DNA from: Strobilurus pachycystidiatus
Taxonomy: Eukaryota; Basidiomycota; Agaricomycetes; Agaricales; Physalacriaceae
Direction of reading: 5' to 3'
Assembly: GCA_019915135.1 (NCBI GenBank)
Contig: JAHLMK010000005.1
Location: 1 to 64,000, forward strand
Length of the DNA: 64,000 nucleotides
Shown here piece by piece: positions 33,991 to 45,500 of this stretch. How positions within the stretch are numbered: the stretch's first letter is position 1; each line of letters begins with the position of its first letter. The position numbers and the translations under genes were made by a program. The notes beneath the pieces were generated by a model. It made no database searches, was not told the origin of the DNA, and saw only the letters and a list, made by a program, of their open reading frames with translations.

Positions 33991-34809
33991 ATGTCGAAAC
34001 AGAATTTCAACGGAAATCCCCCCAAGTAAGTGCGCTGCACATCCATATCTTGCCAGGATGGATCGCTGACATCGCTCTTTCCCTTTCACCCCAAGGTACA
34101 TCAATGACTTTAGCAAAGCCCTCGCAGGCGAAATGCGAATCCTGCTAGCCGAAGTTGGGAAATTGAGGGATGAGCGGCGCGCGCTCCAATAGTACGTTCC
34201 GCGGATACATTTAGTGAGACAGCAACTGATCGAATCTCAGCGAGATCGCTGAGCTCATGAGCCTCAAGTCCAAGCACGGAGCAGGCGGAGAGTATTCGCC
34301 CGAATGGCGTCCACAGGTGCGTCGCCCATCGCCCCGGCCGCAACCCAGTGCTTACTAAGTGCTTCCTCAGTCCACTGATCCCCAGGCGCTGATCCCGGCG
34401 CCGCCTCCGCCGGGTCCAGAAGAGCCCCATGCGCCGGCCAAACCTGGATGGCGCGTGGTTCACAAGCGTCCCGAGAGGAAGGCTCGCACCGTGCCCAAGG
34501 CTGCCCCCACTCCGCCTCCCCATCAAGCGGGAATCCCTCCGATGGAACCACCGCGACCGGATATGCCTGCATGGGCCCAATGGCGACGTAGGATCTTCCT
34601 TTTGCTCGTTGCGAGGTTTTGCTTATGCATTGCTTGCAGCCAACCCGCTTCTCTCTCCTGCTCCCAGGATGGCCACGCCAAGTCAGCCGCTGCCAGGGAC
34701 ACCGCCGCCTCCGGGTCGCTCCGGATTGTTCGGTGAGATATAATGGGCAGAGTGACACCGAGCGACAGACTGACTCTCCTCAGGTCCACCCACTCCTCCG
34801 ATGAAGTAG
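33991..34809 (+). CDS. Small Pro-rich conserved hypothetical protein
   Basis: Six short exons sum to exactly 180 codons plus stop, with perfect GT..AG ends and phases. The N-terminal third is helical and charged (KYINDFSKALAGEMRILLAE, then VGKLRDERRALQYEIAELM), which suggests a short coiled coil. EYSPEWRP follows, then a long Pro/Ala/Arg-rich tail (RVVHKRPERKARTV; PLPGTPPPPGRSGLFGPPTP) ending PMK. I do not recognise a named domain. The exact splice bookkeeping argues that it is a real gene. The last exon is partly duplicated near 38196. Confidence 0.75.
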
Positions 34810-34994
34810 TGACGTTGCGAAATGCTGGTCGAAGAACGTATGTATATAATGTACGACTCGAATACTTTTCTTGGTTTGGAATTATCTCTCCCATATCTCA
34901 CAAATGTATACACCTGGGTATCGTGCCCGTCATTCACTTGTACTTGAATATACAATTCTTTCCCTACGCTCTATAGATCTGTGCGTCCAGATAA

Positions 34995-37097
34995 TTAGTG
35001 GGTGGTAAGGTACTGCCAGAAGACTTTAGCCATGAGACGGGGATGTAATAAGTCGATGGAAGCTGCATCCATCATGCCTAGACTACGCCAAAGGACTGCA
35101 CTTGCGTATATGTCCTGAACATCGAAAGGAAGGTATCAGCTAGTGTCATATCCGCAAGGCTGAGCTACGCACATGTTCGACAAGCTTCTGCACCTGCTGA
35201 ACGTACCACCGAATGAACTTGCCAGTCTCAAGCGTCTCTCCCTCAGAAGGAATGGTGGTACTTTGAGCGTAATCTGCGATCTTCGTGCTCGACCTGAGAG
35301 GAGGGTCAGAAGACGCGTCTGAGTGTGGTCCTATACATACCACAGAGGCTCGATCTTGTCAGCCTGTGCGGTGAAGATGTCCTTGGAGATGTTGTGGTGA
35401 AGGTCGGGAAGGTGGCGATTCTTGTGAAGGACTGTGTTTAGGGCGAGAACGCCAAGCATGGCCTTCGAAACGCCTTGTCTGTGGAAGAGTTAGAAAAACA
35501 CTGAAAGAACGACAAACAATGCATACCCGTATAGCGGATTGATGCGGGAGACGCTGTCACCGAGAGCGACCCAGTTGGAAGGAAGGTTGGTGGCATTTTC
35601 GTAGTGCGTCCAGTAGGAGGGACCTGTTCATCGACTTGAGATTTCCACTTTCATCTTTACGAAATAGAAGACACACCAACGTGAACCACGCTCATAACGA
35701 AGAGTTCCTGTGGAACCTCGGCAAGCATGCTGATGAGATCGAAGAGCCATTCATTTGTCGGCTTCTCAGACTGGATGGAACGTGCATGTTGCATAACACC
35801 ATCCAAATCCCTTGGAAGGTCGTCAACTCCCCAAGACCCACAGCACAGGTAGACTAGAGAACAAGGACCATATGAAAATGCAAGACACGGTGAGCCAGGT
35901 CCACTTACTGGAACGATTCTCGTTCTTGACAGAAGCAACGTAGCGATGGTCTTTATTGGTATCAGGGAAGTAAACGATGATACCGCCAGCGATATTCTCG
36001 AAGCCGCCGGGTATGGGAAGCTTGGGACCAAGCTCTTCAGTGATGTGAAACTCGAAGGTAACGTAGTGCATCTTTTGGTCGAAAGTCGCCCTCAACGCGG
36101 AGAAGTCGTCCTTGTTGAAACCAGCGCGTTGTATCCATTTAGCGCCTGCCTGCGTGGGACCGGTGCAATCTAAGCGGACAAGTCAATTAAAGTGCCCGAA
36201 GTGTAAATTCCGGACCCACCGATGACGAAAGTAGCATCAAGGTTGAGGGTCTCGCCTTCCTTTGTCCGCACAGAGACCTTGTCGAGGCGGTCGGGGCGCT
36301 TCTCATCACGACTGACACCAGTAACGGTACCGATGATCTGCTGAATGTTGGGATACACTTTGGGGTTCAAAGTCAATCGTCTAATGAGAGTTTCCAGAGC
36401 GCGGCGAGAGGCCCAGAGCGTCTTCGGCAAACCATCACGGTACAAGCTGTGAGGAACCTTCATGACATGGCCGAAAAAGTTGCTGCCAAAGTCCGCTGGT
36501 CCAACCCTACAAAAGAAGCGTGTCAATGCGATCCGTATCAAGGAGGAGACAATGGATATCTACGCTATGTCTGAAGCTTTACATTCTGCTTCGAGGTTCT
36601 CGTACATGGCATTCATACTCTTGAACAAGATTGCCTGGTTGCCTGGAGAATATCAACGCTTTGAAAGTGAATATGTCGCGGGATGTCATACCCTGAATCG
36701 ATCCGTATTGCTCAATTCTGCTACGCGTGTTCTCCTGCGCCCACGACTGGAGCTTCTTGGCGTCTCCCGTGTGCAACCAGGCCTCAGACTCGACCACGAC
36801 AACGCGCTCGAAGTGATCATGGCACACACGCGCCGTGAGTAGCCCGCAGACACTACATGATAGCAATGTGAGGTGTGTTATAACATGGGAATCAGACTCC
36901 ACAACGCACCTTCCACCACAGATAACCGCAGTTCCAGGAATTTTCGCCTTATCCTCTCGTTCCTTGCCCGCGTAGTCGCAGTCGATGAAGCCGCTTTCCT
37001 TAGCAATAAGTCTTTGTCGCATTGAAGACCATAGGAAGGAGACCAGGATCGGGACGGCAGCGCAAGCTCCCAGCACAAGAAGCGTAGTTTCGGACAT
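34995..37097 (-). CDS. Membrane-anchored FAD-dependent oxidoreductase
   Basis: About 550 residues, many exons. It begins MSETTLLVLGACAAVPILVS, a single N-terminal membrane anchor. The FAD-binding fold follows: IPGTAVICGG, AGLLTARVCHDHF and ERVVVVESEAW; then SRRALETLIRRLTL; TFVIG joined by an intron to DCTGPTQAGAKWI; and later NWVALGDSVSRINPLYGQG, the flavin/ribityl-binding GD motif of PHBH-type monooxygenases. The tail ends VFWQYLTTH. It looks like an ER-anchored aromatic or isoprenoid monooxygenase of the PHBH/squalene-epoxidase fold, but the substrate cannot be told and it is not a clear Erg1. A decayed partial copy lies at 38196-39080. Confidence 0.78.
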
Positions 37098-37769
37098 CGT
37101 TGGTGTACTGGGGGAAGGAAGGAAACCGAACTGACAGGCGACTTGAGGCCGGCTCTATGAGTTTAAAGTTCGTCAAGCGTGTAAGCTTTCAAATTGATCA
37201 GGTTTGCAAAACAGAAAGGAAGACTGGTTGGGGATCGCTCTGTTACCCGACGTCTTGAACAGTGGAAGCAGTTGCAGGCCTGTTTGTGGGTACACATCAG
37301 CAATAGGCGGCGCTGGTAATAAATGGAGCCGTATGGCCGTGGGAGACTCAGGTGGTCCGGTTTTCCTCGAAAAGACGATGCCCGACAGACCTTTAGTAAA
37401 GGAGAGTACGTACTTCGTGCATTCAGATCCGTCGTCCCTGGATGACGCCCGCGCCCGCACTGACTTGTCACGAATTCAAGATAGAGATCTGGAAGGATAA
37501 TTGAAGAGGACGGGGATTGGACGGGGAGGGATGAAAGCACCACGTCAATTTGTACGCAAAGCTTCAAGCTTGTGGCAGGCAAGTTGCAGCTCACACATTC
37601 TCAATACCTAAGCTCAGTTTATGGGGTGAGTGGGCCTTGGCGCAGAACCAGTCTCCAAACGTTCAAGTCTGGGTGTGGTCAATAATACGCGCTTAGTACT
37701 ACTGCTCAGTACTGATCAGGCTGGGTGGCCACTGGCCACTACCCGATATCTCCATAACGGGTATCTTTA
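37098..37769. other. Intergenic upstream of the FAD oxidoreductase
   Basis: No gene supported. Positions 37170-37300 resemble 38860-38990, part of the local duplication. Short palindromic GC-rich sequence around 37725-37765 precedes the MITE. Confidence 0.55.
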
Positions 37770-38063
37770 TTGCAATTTTCATAATTGATCGCACTCGCAA
37801 AATATAAAAGTTTGAGTTTGGCAAAGGTCAGTGAGGCGTCAGTACCCCCGATTGGAGCCCCGCCGATGCCCACCAACGCGCCGAAGCACAATCAGAGATC
37901 GGTCCGTTTTCCGTGGCTCCACAAACTTACCACTTTTGGTGTATCGCGGCTTCTTGGAAGCTTTGGCGGGTGGCGTTCGGGAACGTCGGTCAATGCTCAG
38001 CGCTCACCTAGCCGACTAAAACTTTTTTTTTTTTGCGAGTGCGATCAATTATGAAAATTGCAA
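37770..38063. mobile_element. MITE with 33-bp terminal inverted repeats, TA target site
   Basis: A 294-bp non-coding element. The first 33 bases (from TTGCAATTTTCATAATTGAT to CGCAAAA) are repeated as a perfect reverse complement at the end (38031-38063). Both ends are followed inward by A-rich tracts. A TA dinucleotide flanks each end (37768-37769 and 38064-38065), the target-site signature of Tc1/mariner-type elements. No transposase frame fits inside, so it would be mobilised in trans. It sits immediately upstream of a duplicated fragment of the Tel1 5' region. Confidence 0.88.
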
Positions 38064-38065
38064 TA

Positions 38066-38195
38066 AATAAATGCCGGCCGAAACTTGTCATTGGCAACGC
38101 GTCGCGTCGAGCTCACAGCCTGACACAGCTCTTCCGCATGTCCAGCACCACTTACAGAGTCGTCCGCAATGTCCCAGCTGAGCATCAGTCCTCCC
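38066..38195 (+). pseudogene. Duplicated fragment of the Tel1 5' region
   Basis: Starts ATGCCGGCCGAAA and runs to CAGCTGAGCATCA, matching the sequence around the Tel1 start (39469-39580). ACACAGCTCTTYCGCATG, CACAGAST and ATGKCCCAGCTGA are shared in order. Only the first codons after the probable real start (M-Q-L-I-S positions) remain. The sequence then switches to similarity with the end of the small Pro-rich gene. Non-functional relic. Confidence 0.75.
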
Positions 38196-39080
38196 GGTCC
38201 TGAAGTAGGGAGGTTGCAAAATGCAAGGACGTATGTAGGTTACATGACGTCTGAGATGCTTTGAGCGTAATCTGCGATCTTCGTGCCCGTCCTAAGAGAA
38301 GGGTCAGAAAACTCCTATTATGAGAGTGGAGTCCCACAGATACCACAGAGGCTCAATCTTGTCAGCCTATGCGGTGAAAAAATCCTTCAGAATCCTCGAG
38401 CTCTGGGGAAGGTCAGGAAGGTAGCTGTTCTTGTGAAGAAGTGTGTTTAGGCTGAGAACGCCAAGCACAGCTTTCGAAACACCTTGTCTGAAGACTAATC
38501 AGAAGACTATCATAAGAAACAACAAATGCATACGCATAGAACGGATTGATGCGGCAGACGCTGTCACCGATAGCAACCCAGTTGAAACACCGCAAATAAC
38601 CACAGTTCCAGGTATTTTGGCCATATCTTCTCGTTCGTTGCCTATGAAGTCGCAGTCAATAAACTGTCTCCATGGCTAGGAGGCTCTGTTGCGTGAACTG
38701 TTGCGTGAAGACCATATGATAGAGACTAGAATCGGGACGGCAGCGCAAGCTCCCAGCACAAAAACGCAGTTTTGGACGTCGGTGGCGTACTTTAGGAACT
38801 TGAGCAACCAACCGGCATTTGACCTGAGGCTGCATTTGAGGCATTCAAGACTGTCAAGCGCGCAAGGTCTCAAATTGATCACTGATCAGGTTTCGCAAGC
38901 AGAACTTGAAGAGAACTTGTTGTGTAACGCCCTTGTTACCGACGTGTCTGAACTATGGAAACAGCGCACGCGCTGCACACCTTGTTTGTGCACTCATATC
39001 CGTTGTTTACGAGTGATCGACGGACACGCCCATACCATTCGATCAGAAGATAGAAGAAAGATGAGTGGAGGAACGAAGAA
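38196..39080 (-). pseudogene. Truncated tandem copy of the FAD oxidoreductase and flanks
   Basis: Reading the plus strand, it begins with a copy of the stop-codon region of the small gene (CCTGAAGTAG and downstream). Then come stretches matching 35256-35480 (ATCTTCGTGC, TACCACAGAGGCTC) and the GDSV-RINP region near 38560-38585. Near 38583-38592 it jumps directly to the 5' part (CCACAGTTCCAGG; GGGACGGCAGCGCAAGCTCC), deleting the middle of the gene. The start codon position reads ACG, not ATG. Sequence upstream of the gene is copied to about 39000. Clearly non-functional. Confidence 0.85.
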
Positions 39081-39558
39081 GTGATAAGTTGTAAGCACCC
39101 GATAAACCCCACGCGAAATTCTGGCAGAGCATGACGATTTGGACTAGTACGTAGGTACGAAAGGGCACAGCTTTGAAGCCCAGCCTCATCAGAATGGGTG
39201 GTCAGAACGAAACTTTCTCGGACGATGCCAGGAGATGATGCAGTTTGTCTGATGTTAGCGCGTGAAGGAAATAACCCTAACCTCAGACCTGCGGAACTCC
39301 AGGCGTGAACTCCGCTAACTCTCCGTCACTGCGCTCTCTCCCGGGCCACGACCACCTACGCACTAATTGATAAACACTATTTCAAGATTGCTCATACCGA
39401 GTACGCTTGAGACCGCTCAAAGACAGCCTGATTCAATGTGAAGCAGTACGCTCGGCTCCTACCGGTAAATGCCGGCCGAAAAAATGACATTTCCACGCGC
39501 CTCGCGTCGTGTTTACACAGCTCTTTCGCATGCCACCAACTTCACAGACTCGATCACG
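39081..39558. other. Region upstream of Tel1
   Basis: Presumed Tel1 promoter. An in-frame ATG at 39469 lies 30 codons before the preferred start. No distinct element recognised. Confidence 0.5.
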
Positions 39559-42500
39559 ATGGCCCAGCTGACCATCAGCGAGGCTCTCTCATTCCTCGAC
39601 AGCGACAGAGCCAGGGAACGTCAGGAGGCAGTAACCTACATCAAAGAGACGTTCGACGACGACCTAGCCGAGGACAAGAAGCGGTTTCCGCAGATCATCG
39701 CAGGCCTTTTCACGTGTCTGAATCGCGAGGATATCGGCGCACCGCAAGTTGAAGAAACCATCCGACCCGCAGACAAGAGGCTTGCAGACATTGCGAGCAC
39801 GATCCGGTTTGTCATCGGAAAGGCGGGGCCACAAATTCAGATCCCAAGCGGAACTTGTGGTCGTTTATCTCCAGATGTCGCTCTGTCCTGGTGACAACAG
39901 GGTCCTCTGGCGACACATTGCTCTCGACTTGCTCAAGTCTCTCACCATGGTTGTCAGCGTACTCCACAACCTCGAGAATCTTCTATTCATGGGCAGATGG
40001 CAGCCGGTGGTTGAGTTTGGGTCAACGTCGTCCTTGATGACCAACCTGGAGATACATTCGAAGGGAAACGCGTACTCCGAGTGTGAAGACGAGTCGGACG
40101 AGGAAACGTACGCATCGCAGCTCTCCTTCCAACAAGCGACGTCGCGCTTCTCAGTCCGGAAATCTTCATCGAAACGTCGTAAAATCGTCACATCCACCAG
40201 GCGTCCTCCCATCGCCAGTCCTTCCTCGTACAGCTGCAAGCCGCGTCTCTCGTCCTCGCTTTGTTGCGGCCGAGTGCTGTTAATTTCCACATCATACGCC
40301 GAGGCGAGCCCCCCGCCGCCGAAAAGATTGTCGCGCCTGCAATCTTGAGGCGACTGACAGTCTTTTTGGAAGTCTACTCCGACTCTTCTCTCCATTACGA
40401 ATATCTCCAAATTCTTTTGGCGACACTCTCCCACCTTGCTCTCAATGTCAGGGAACAGGTCATCGAGTTTGCTTCCAATCATGGAGTAGCCTACTTGCGC
40501 TATGGGGGACCAAGAACAAGCATCTCAAGGAAGGCCTTGTCTCTGTCCTTCATGTCCTATTTCCTACGTTATTGCCTCTATCCGGGATGAGCCTGGAGCA
40601 GCGCACAAATGGTTTGACGAAGGCCATCGGTCTTGGGCGAAGATGTATAACGAGGGACTGGCAAAATGGATTCCTCTATCCCTTGATGCCTTGCGGTTAG
40701 ACTTCACCAACGTAGAGAAAAGGGATGAAGGTGACGATGGTTGCCTTTACAGCAGGCGCGTTCCGTGCTGGACACAACTTCAGTCAATCACAAGTCCTCG
40801 CTTGGGCTATCCTTAAATTCCAAGCCGATTACGCCGCGCAGGTCGTTTTCTCAAATTCCTCATGCCGGTTCAATGTTGATCTTGTTTTTATCCAGTTATA
40901 CGATGTACGTGAATCTCCGCTTCATATGGCGAACAGAGAGTTCGCATTGATAAGGTTCATATCGACCCAATCAATATGCTTCTGTCCTCTCTTCGGACCG
41001 ATGAGATGGTCTCTTCCTCAGCCCGGATTTACCAACTTCAACTCTTGTTGTTCATCGTAGATTTTCATTGGCCGGTCTTGCATTCTGAGTTGCAAGAGAG
41101 TGTTGTAAACGTCCTTGGCGGCATCATTCTCTCCAACGTCGCCAATACTTCCATCCTATCGTGGTCCTGCATCTGTATCGCCAGTGTCGCGCACGCTGAC
41201 AGAAGAGCAGTCGGTCGACGTCGTCCTTGGCCATGGACCGACCAGCGTGGGCGTCGATCGGCGCAACATGGGATTCTATATGGGCCAATGTTGTGCGGCG
41301 CGCTAATGTGTCCAGCGTATGTCGAGCGGCCTGCCATGCTGCGCGATCGCTACTTCTGCATCTTGACATGCATTCCCCCAATTTCCATCCCGCCTCTTAA
41401 CAAAGCCCGTGTCTTGTCCGACGTCGAGGCTCTTATCAAGGATCTCGACGTTCAAGGTCCCACTTATCCCTACGATTCCATTGCCTCTTCTGGCTCACTG
41501 CCTTCAAAGCACCAGCCGCGATATACGACTTCATCGCATGCAGCTGGAGGACAAGGTCATTACCTGGCTGGTCGAATGTTGGAAACTTGCCAGAGTTGAA
41601 GGAGATAGTCTTCCCGGATGCACTGTCAAGGACGTGCTCTTCGTACTCGAGGTTGTCTGTGCGTTGACGCGACAAAGTGACGTTGTCTGCACCTTCATCC
41701 TTCCAACTTGCCAGGTCGTCGACACAGTTGAACAGGAAAACTACACTGCCATCATTCGCGACTACGTCGTTCATGCTGAGCTTCCACCTTTTCAGCCAGA
41801 TGGTAAAGGACTTGACACGAAGGAGACGACTGCGATGGGTGATGGGGCTCAAACGGAGCCTGGGCATCGTCAAAGGCGACTGTCCGTGTTTATGCTTCAG
41901 TCTCTTGAAGCTATATCGGCTAGTTGGACTCTCGATCCCAAGGACTCCAGACCGTCTGCCGTCGCTGTCCGAAAGGCGCTGGATATGGCTGTCGTCGCCA
42001 TTGCTTTCCAGGCTTTGCTCGTCTACAATGGCATACGCAACGATCCCCTTGTCACGAAAGACCGCTGGCAAAGTGATTGCGCAGTTGATCGCTTGGACTA
42101 AAGTGGCTTGGTGGACGCCATCGGAAAAGGCAGTGGTATTGGCGGCCTTGGATCCCCTCATATCAACCGGAGGTCGTCTTTCGGACGAAGAACCCTTCGT
42201 AGATCTCGTTTCTCCTACCGTCATCGTGGGTATCAAATCTGAAACTCTGCACACATTGGAGTCTCGCAAGTGTGAAGAGTCGGCTCAAAGACGTTCAAGC
42301 CGCGTAAACTTCCAGAGGATCATGTGGCAAAACTTGGAGGTGAATTCTCGCTTCAGAAGATCCACTTCGAATACTAATGATTGGTAGGAGCAACATATTC
42401 GAGACATCGAGGAACCATGAGGTCCATTCTCCAGACTCTTAGTCTGGGTATCTGTGCAGCCGATCGTCGCTCGAAATCCATTGCTATGGATGTCGATGCT

Positions 42501-45500
42501 GAAGATGATTTCGGCACCATTCGTACAGGTTTTGCGCAACCTCAAAACGCGCATGAGGACTTCTCAGACATGCGTTCCGCTCGCATCATGGCCCACATGT
42601 CGATGACAGCCCTCACCAGAATACCCGTCCTCCTGGATGCATCCAACGCTCCTGCACGCGACAAAGAGCTGGTGGACATGGTTCTGGATTGTTCGAGAAA
42701 ACACATGCAGCCCCAAACCTTCTTCTTTCTGTGTTCCGTTCTTTTCGAGCAGTTCCGCTCGAAGAGTCTTCATGTCAGCAGCGACACCATCGTCCATTTC
42801 ATCGCAGAGCTTAGTAAATACTGGAAACAGTATAACTACAGGCACACTGAGGCCTATCTACACCTCATCCCCCAATTCTTTGACTCTGTCTTCGATGACT
42901 GGGTACTTCAGGACGTGCCAGCAGAGGCCCAGATCCTCAGCAAGGCGTTTGACTTCCTGCAAGCTGATGGCATCCCGTCCTGGAAAACTCGTGATGCGTT
43001 GTGCCGGCTCTTGTCCCGCTTCCTGGTTGACGATCCTCATTTGCGTGCTTGGCCGACTGGCACCGACTTGCGACCGGACGCTGTCATGATACAGATGAAT
43101 ACTGACTTGGACACAAGGGTCCGGTTTCGGATGGCTGTTCTAAGCACCAGCTTGGTCTCCTTTGCACAGACCACAGGCGCAGATACGGTCAATTTCTTCA
43201 CTGATGTCAGAGAAGTGTGACGACGCATCTATCTGAGTAAGCTGCCCTTTCTAGTTCTTTGACTTCATTAATGTGATTCTCTCTAGTTATGACGAGATAA
43301 GCACCAGAATGCTGTACTTGGCCAATGTTGTCATCATAAGCTCGGAAACCAGACGCGGAAGCTACTGGAATGTCCTTGAGGTTTCACTGGTCGACTCAGC
43401 GCTCAAACAGGAATACGAGAGACTCATCGCTGTAGTCTTGTCCCGCGCCTCGCAGCGGTTGGGCCTAGCCAGTACCGCTTCCTTCTTTGAAGCGTACGGC
43501 TCTCAGATTGCATTATCCTTGCTCATGCGCGGCACGACAATCGACCAATTCCCCGCTCATTTGTTAGGCTATAACGATAGCAAGGAATTCGCACTAGCCG
43601 CTTTCCCCTCCTTCACGCCTGTCAATTTGACCGTAACGCCCGAGGTCGGTAGGGGCCTCTTTTCGGCCCACTGTCAGTTGATTGGCAAGCCGCCAATGAA
43701 CGGTATCACAGAATGCTTCGGCGACATCGTAGGCCATCAGCTTCTGACTGTTGATCTCAACGACCGTGACGGCGCACTTGCTGAGCTCATGACGATAACT
43801 TGTACCAACCAAGCTACATTCGAAGACCTTCTGCGGTCAAAAGTGGATGCGGTATTCACATGCGTGGTACGCGCAGTCGACGACTATGATATCTCGTCTG
43901 AAGGCACGATAGCGACAAGTCTCTCGGAATTCAATCGGGCGACTGGGATCACAGTGATGGTCTTGATTCGCTTGTAGCACAGCGCCGTCTTCACCCGTCT
44001 GTCTTCCAGACGCATGAGCCAAATCTTCCCCGTGCAAACACAGCTCGCATCCTTCGCATCTTTGACTGCTCGGTGGTTGGGTCCAAGTCAACGACGTCTA
44101 CGCGTTGACCTATCACGTTTTGCAAGCTCTCTTCGCTGAAATGGAAAAGAGCGTCATGGTCAACGAGCAGATCCGTCTGCTCAATGCAACCTGCATATGG
44201 ATCACTTATCGGCACGAGACGTTCGACGACCCTACGTTGCTTCATGTTCTCATGCGTGGTGCATCGTCGCTTTTGCATCACCCTGATCTAGCCAGGGGCG
44301 CGCAGTCCATACTTGCTGGTCTTTCGAGAAATACCGTTTGAACTCATCGACTGTGAAGGATCCCAGGTTTCCTGACATCCTGATCCGAATCTGCCACTTA
44401 TCTCATGAGTATTCTACTTCATCCAATCCATCTCTGCAGGCCCTCGGCCAAGACTTGAGTAACTGGATTGATAGGGAGACATGTCTTGCCTCGCGCATCG
44501 ATGACTTGGAGGACCAGATCATGTTGGCACTTGTTGCCTGGTCTACAAATTGCACGGGGAGCTCGACACTTTCTATGGCAGAATAACCGCTCCATGGATG
44601 TCGCGTCTACTCAAAGGCACGAATGTTACCATCAACAAGTTCCGGATTTCAATTTCTCTGAGGGATCTCATGCGTAGGGAGGAATACGACCAGAGCAATT
44701 TTTCGAGGGACTTTTGGATGCTCAAGGACAGCATACCATCGTCTCACTCACTCGTCCAAGAGGACGTACACGCCTTCGCGGATCTCCTTATGTGGAACAA
44801 AGGACGTATCGACGGTTTGGTGACTCGTCCCTCAGATACCTCGAAGAGAAGCGATACGAGCCCGGAGAACACCATCATCAACATTCTACTCGATATGATG
44901 GGAGGCGGCGATGTCGCGCGTCGACACGTTGCGTATACCGCCTTGCGTTCCGTTGTGGGTGTCAGGCATGATTTGCGAGGTTCGGTGACGTACGGCGAAG
45001 AAATTCCATATCTTCAGGTTTATCCCATCTCCCCAACCATTCGACCCAACGCCGCACTCCAAGACCTTATCGTCTCCGACAAATTCGTCTGCTGTGCTGC
45101 GACGTTCAATACTTGGATCAGTGCGATTGCTTGCCACCTCGCTGATATGGCAGCAAGAAACGACGATATGGCGATGCAGGACGATGATTCAATTACACAG
45201 GACGACATCTTCTACGGTCAACTGTCGCCTATTATCTCAACGACCCGAAGTTTGGCCGTGAGATTCTTCCCGTCCTTGTTCAGGTTTGCTGCTCCAAAGG
45301 GATACAGCGCTGAACGCTCATGTAGCAAGGTCCTGACAAACTACTTCACATCCGTCCTGTCGTCGAAAACAGTCGATGACTCTTGCGTACGCTCAATCAT
45401 TGACATCGTGCTTCACCTTCGCACTCTTCCTGCCTTGAAACCTAAAGATCCACTGAGCTACGACGAATGGCTGGATATCGATTATATCTTGTTGGCACGA

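Noticed and set aside
34995..37097. Calling the FAD oxidoreductase squalene epoxidase
   Set aside because: The anchor and GD motif fit the fold, but no Erg1-specific motif could be recognised.
37098..37594. Open frames on both strands upstream of the FAD gene
   Set aside because: Part of the duplicated non-coding flank; the copy near 38860-39000 does not keep the frames.
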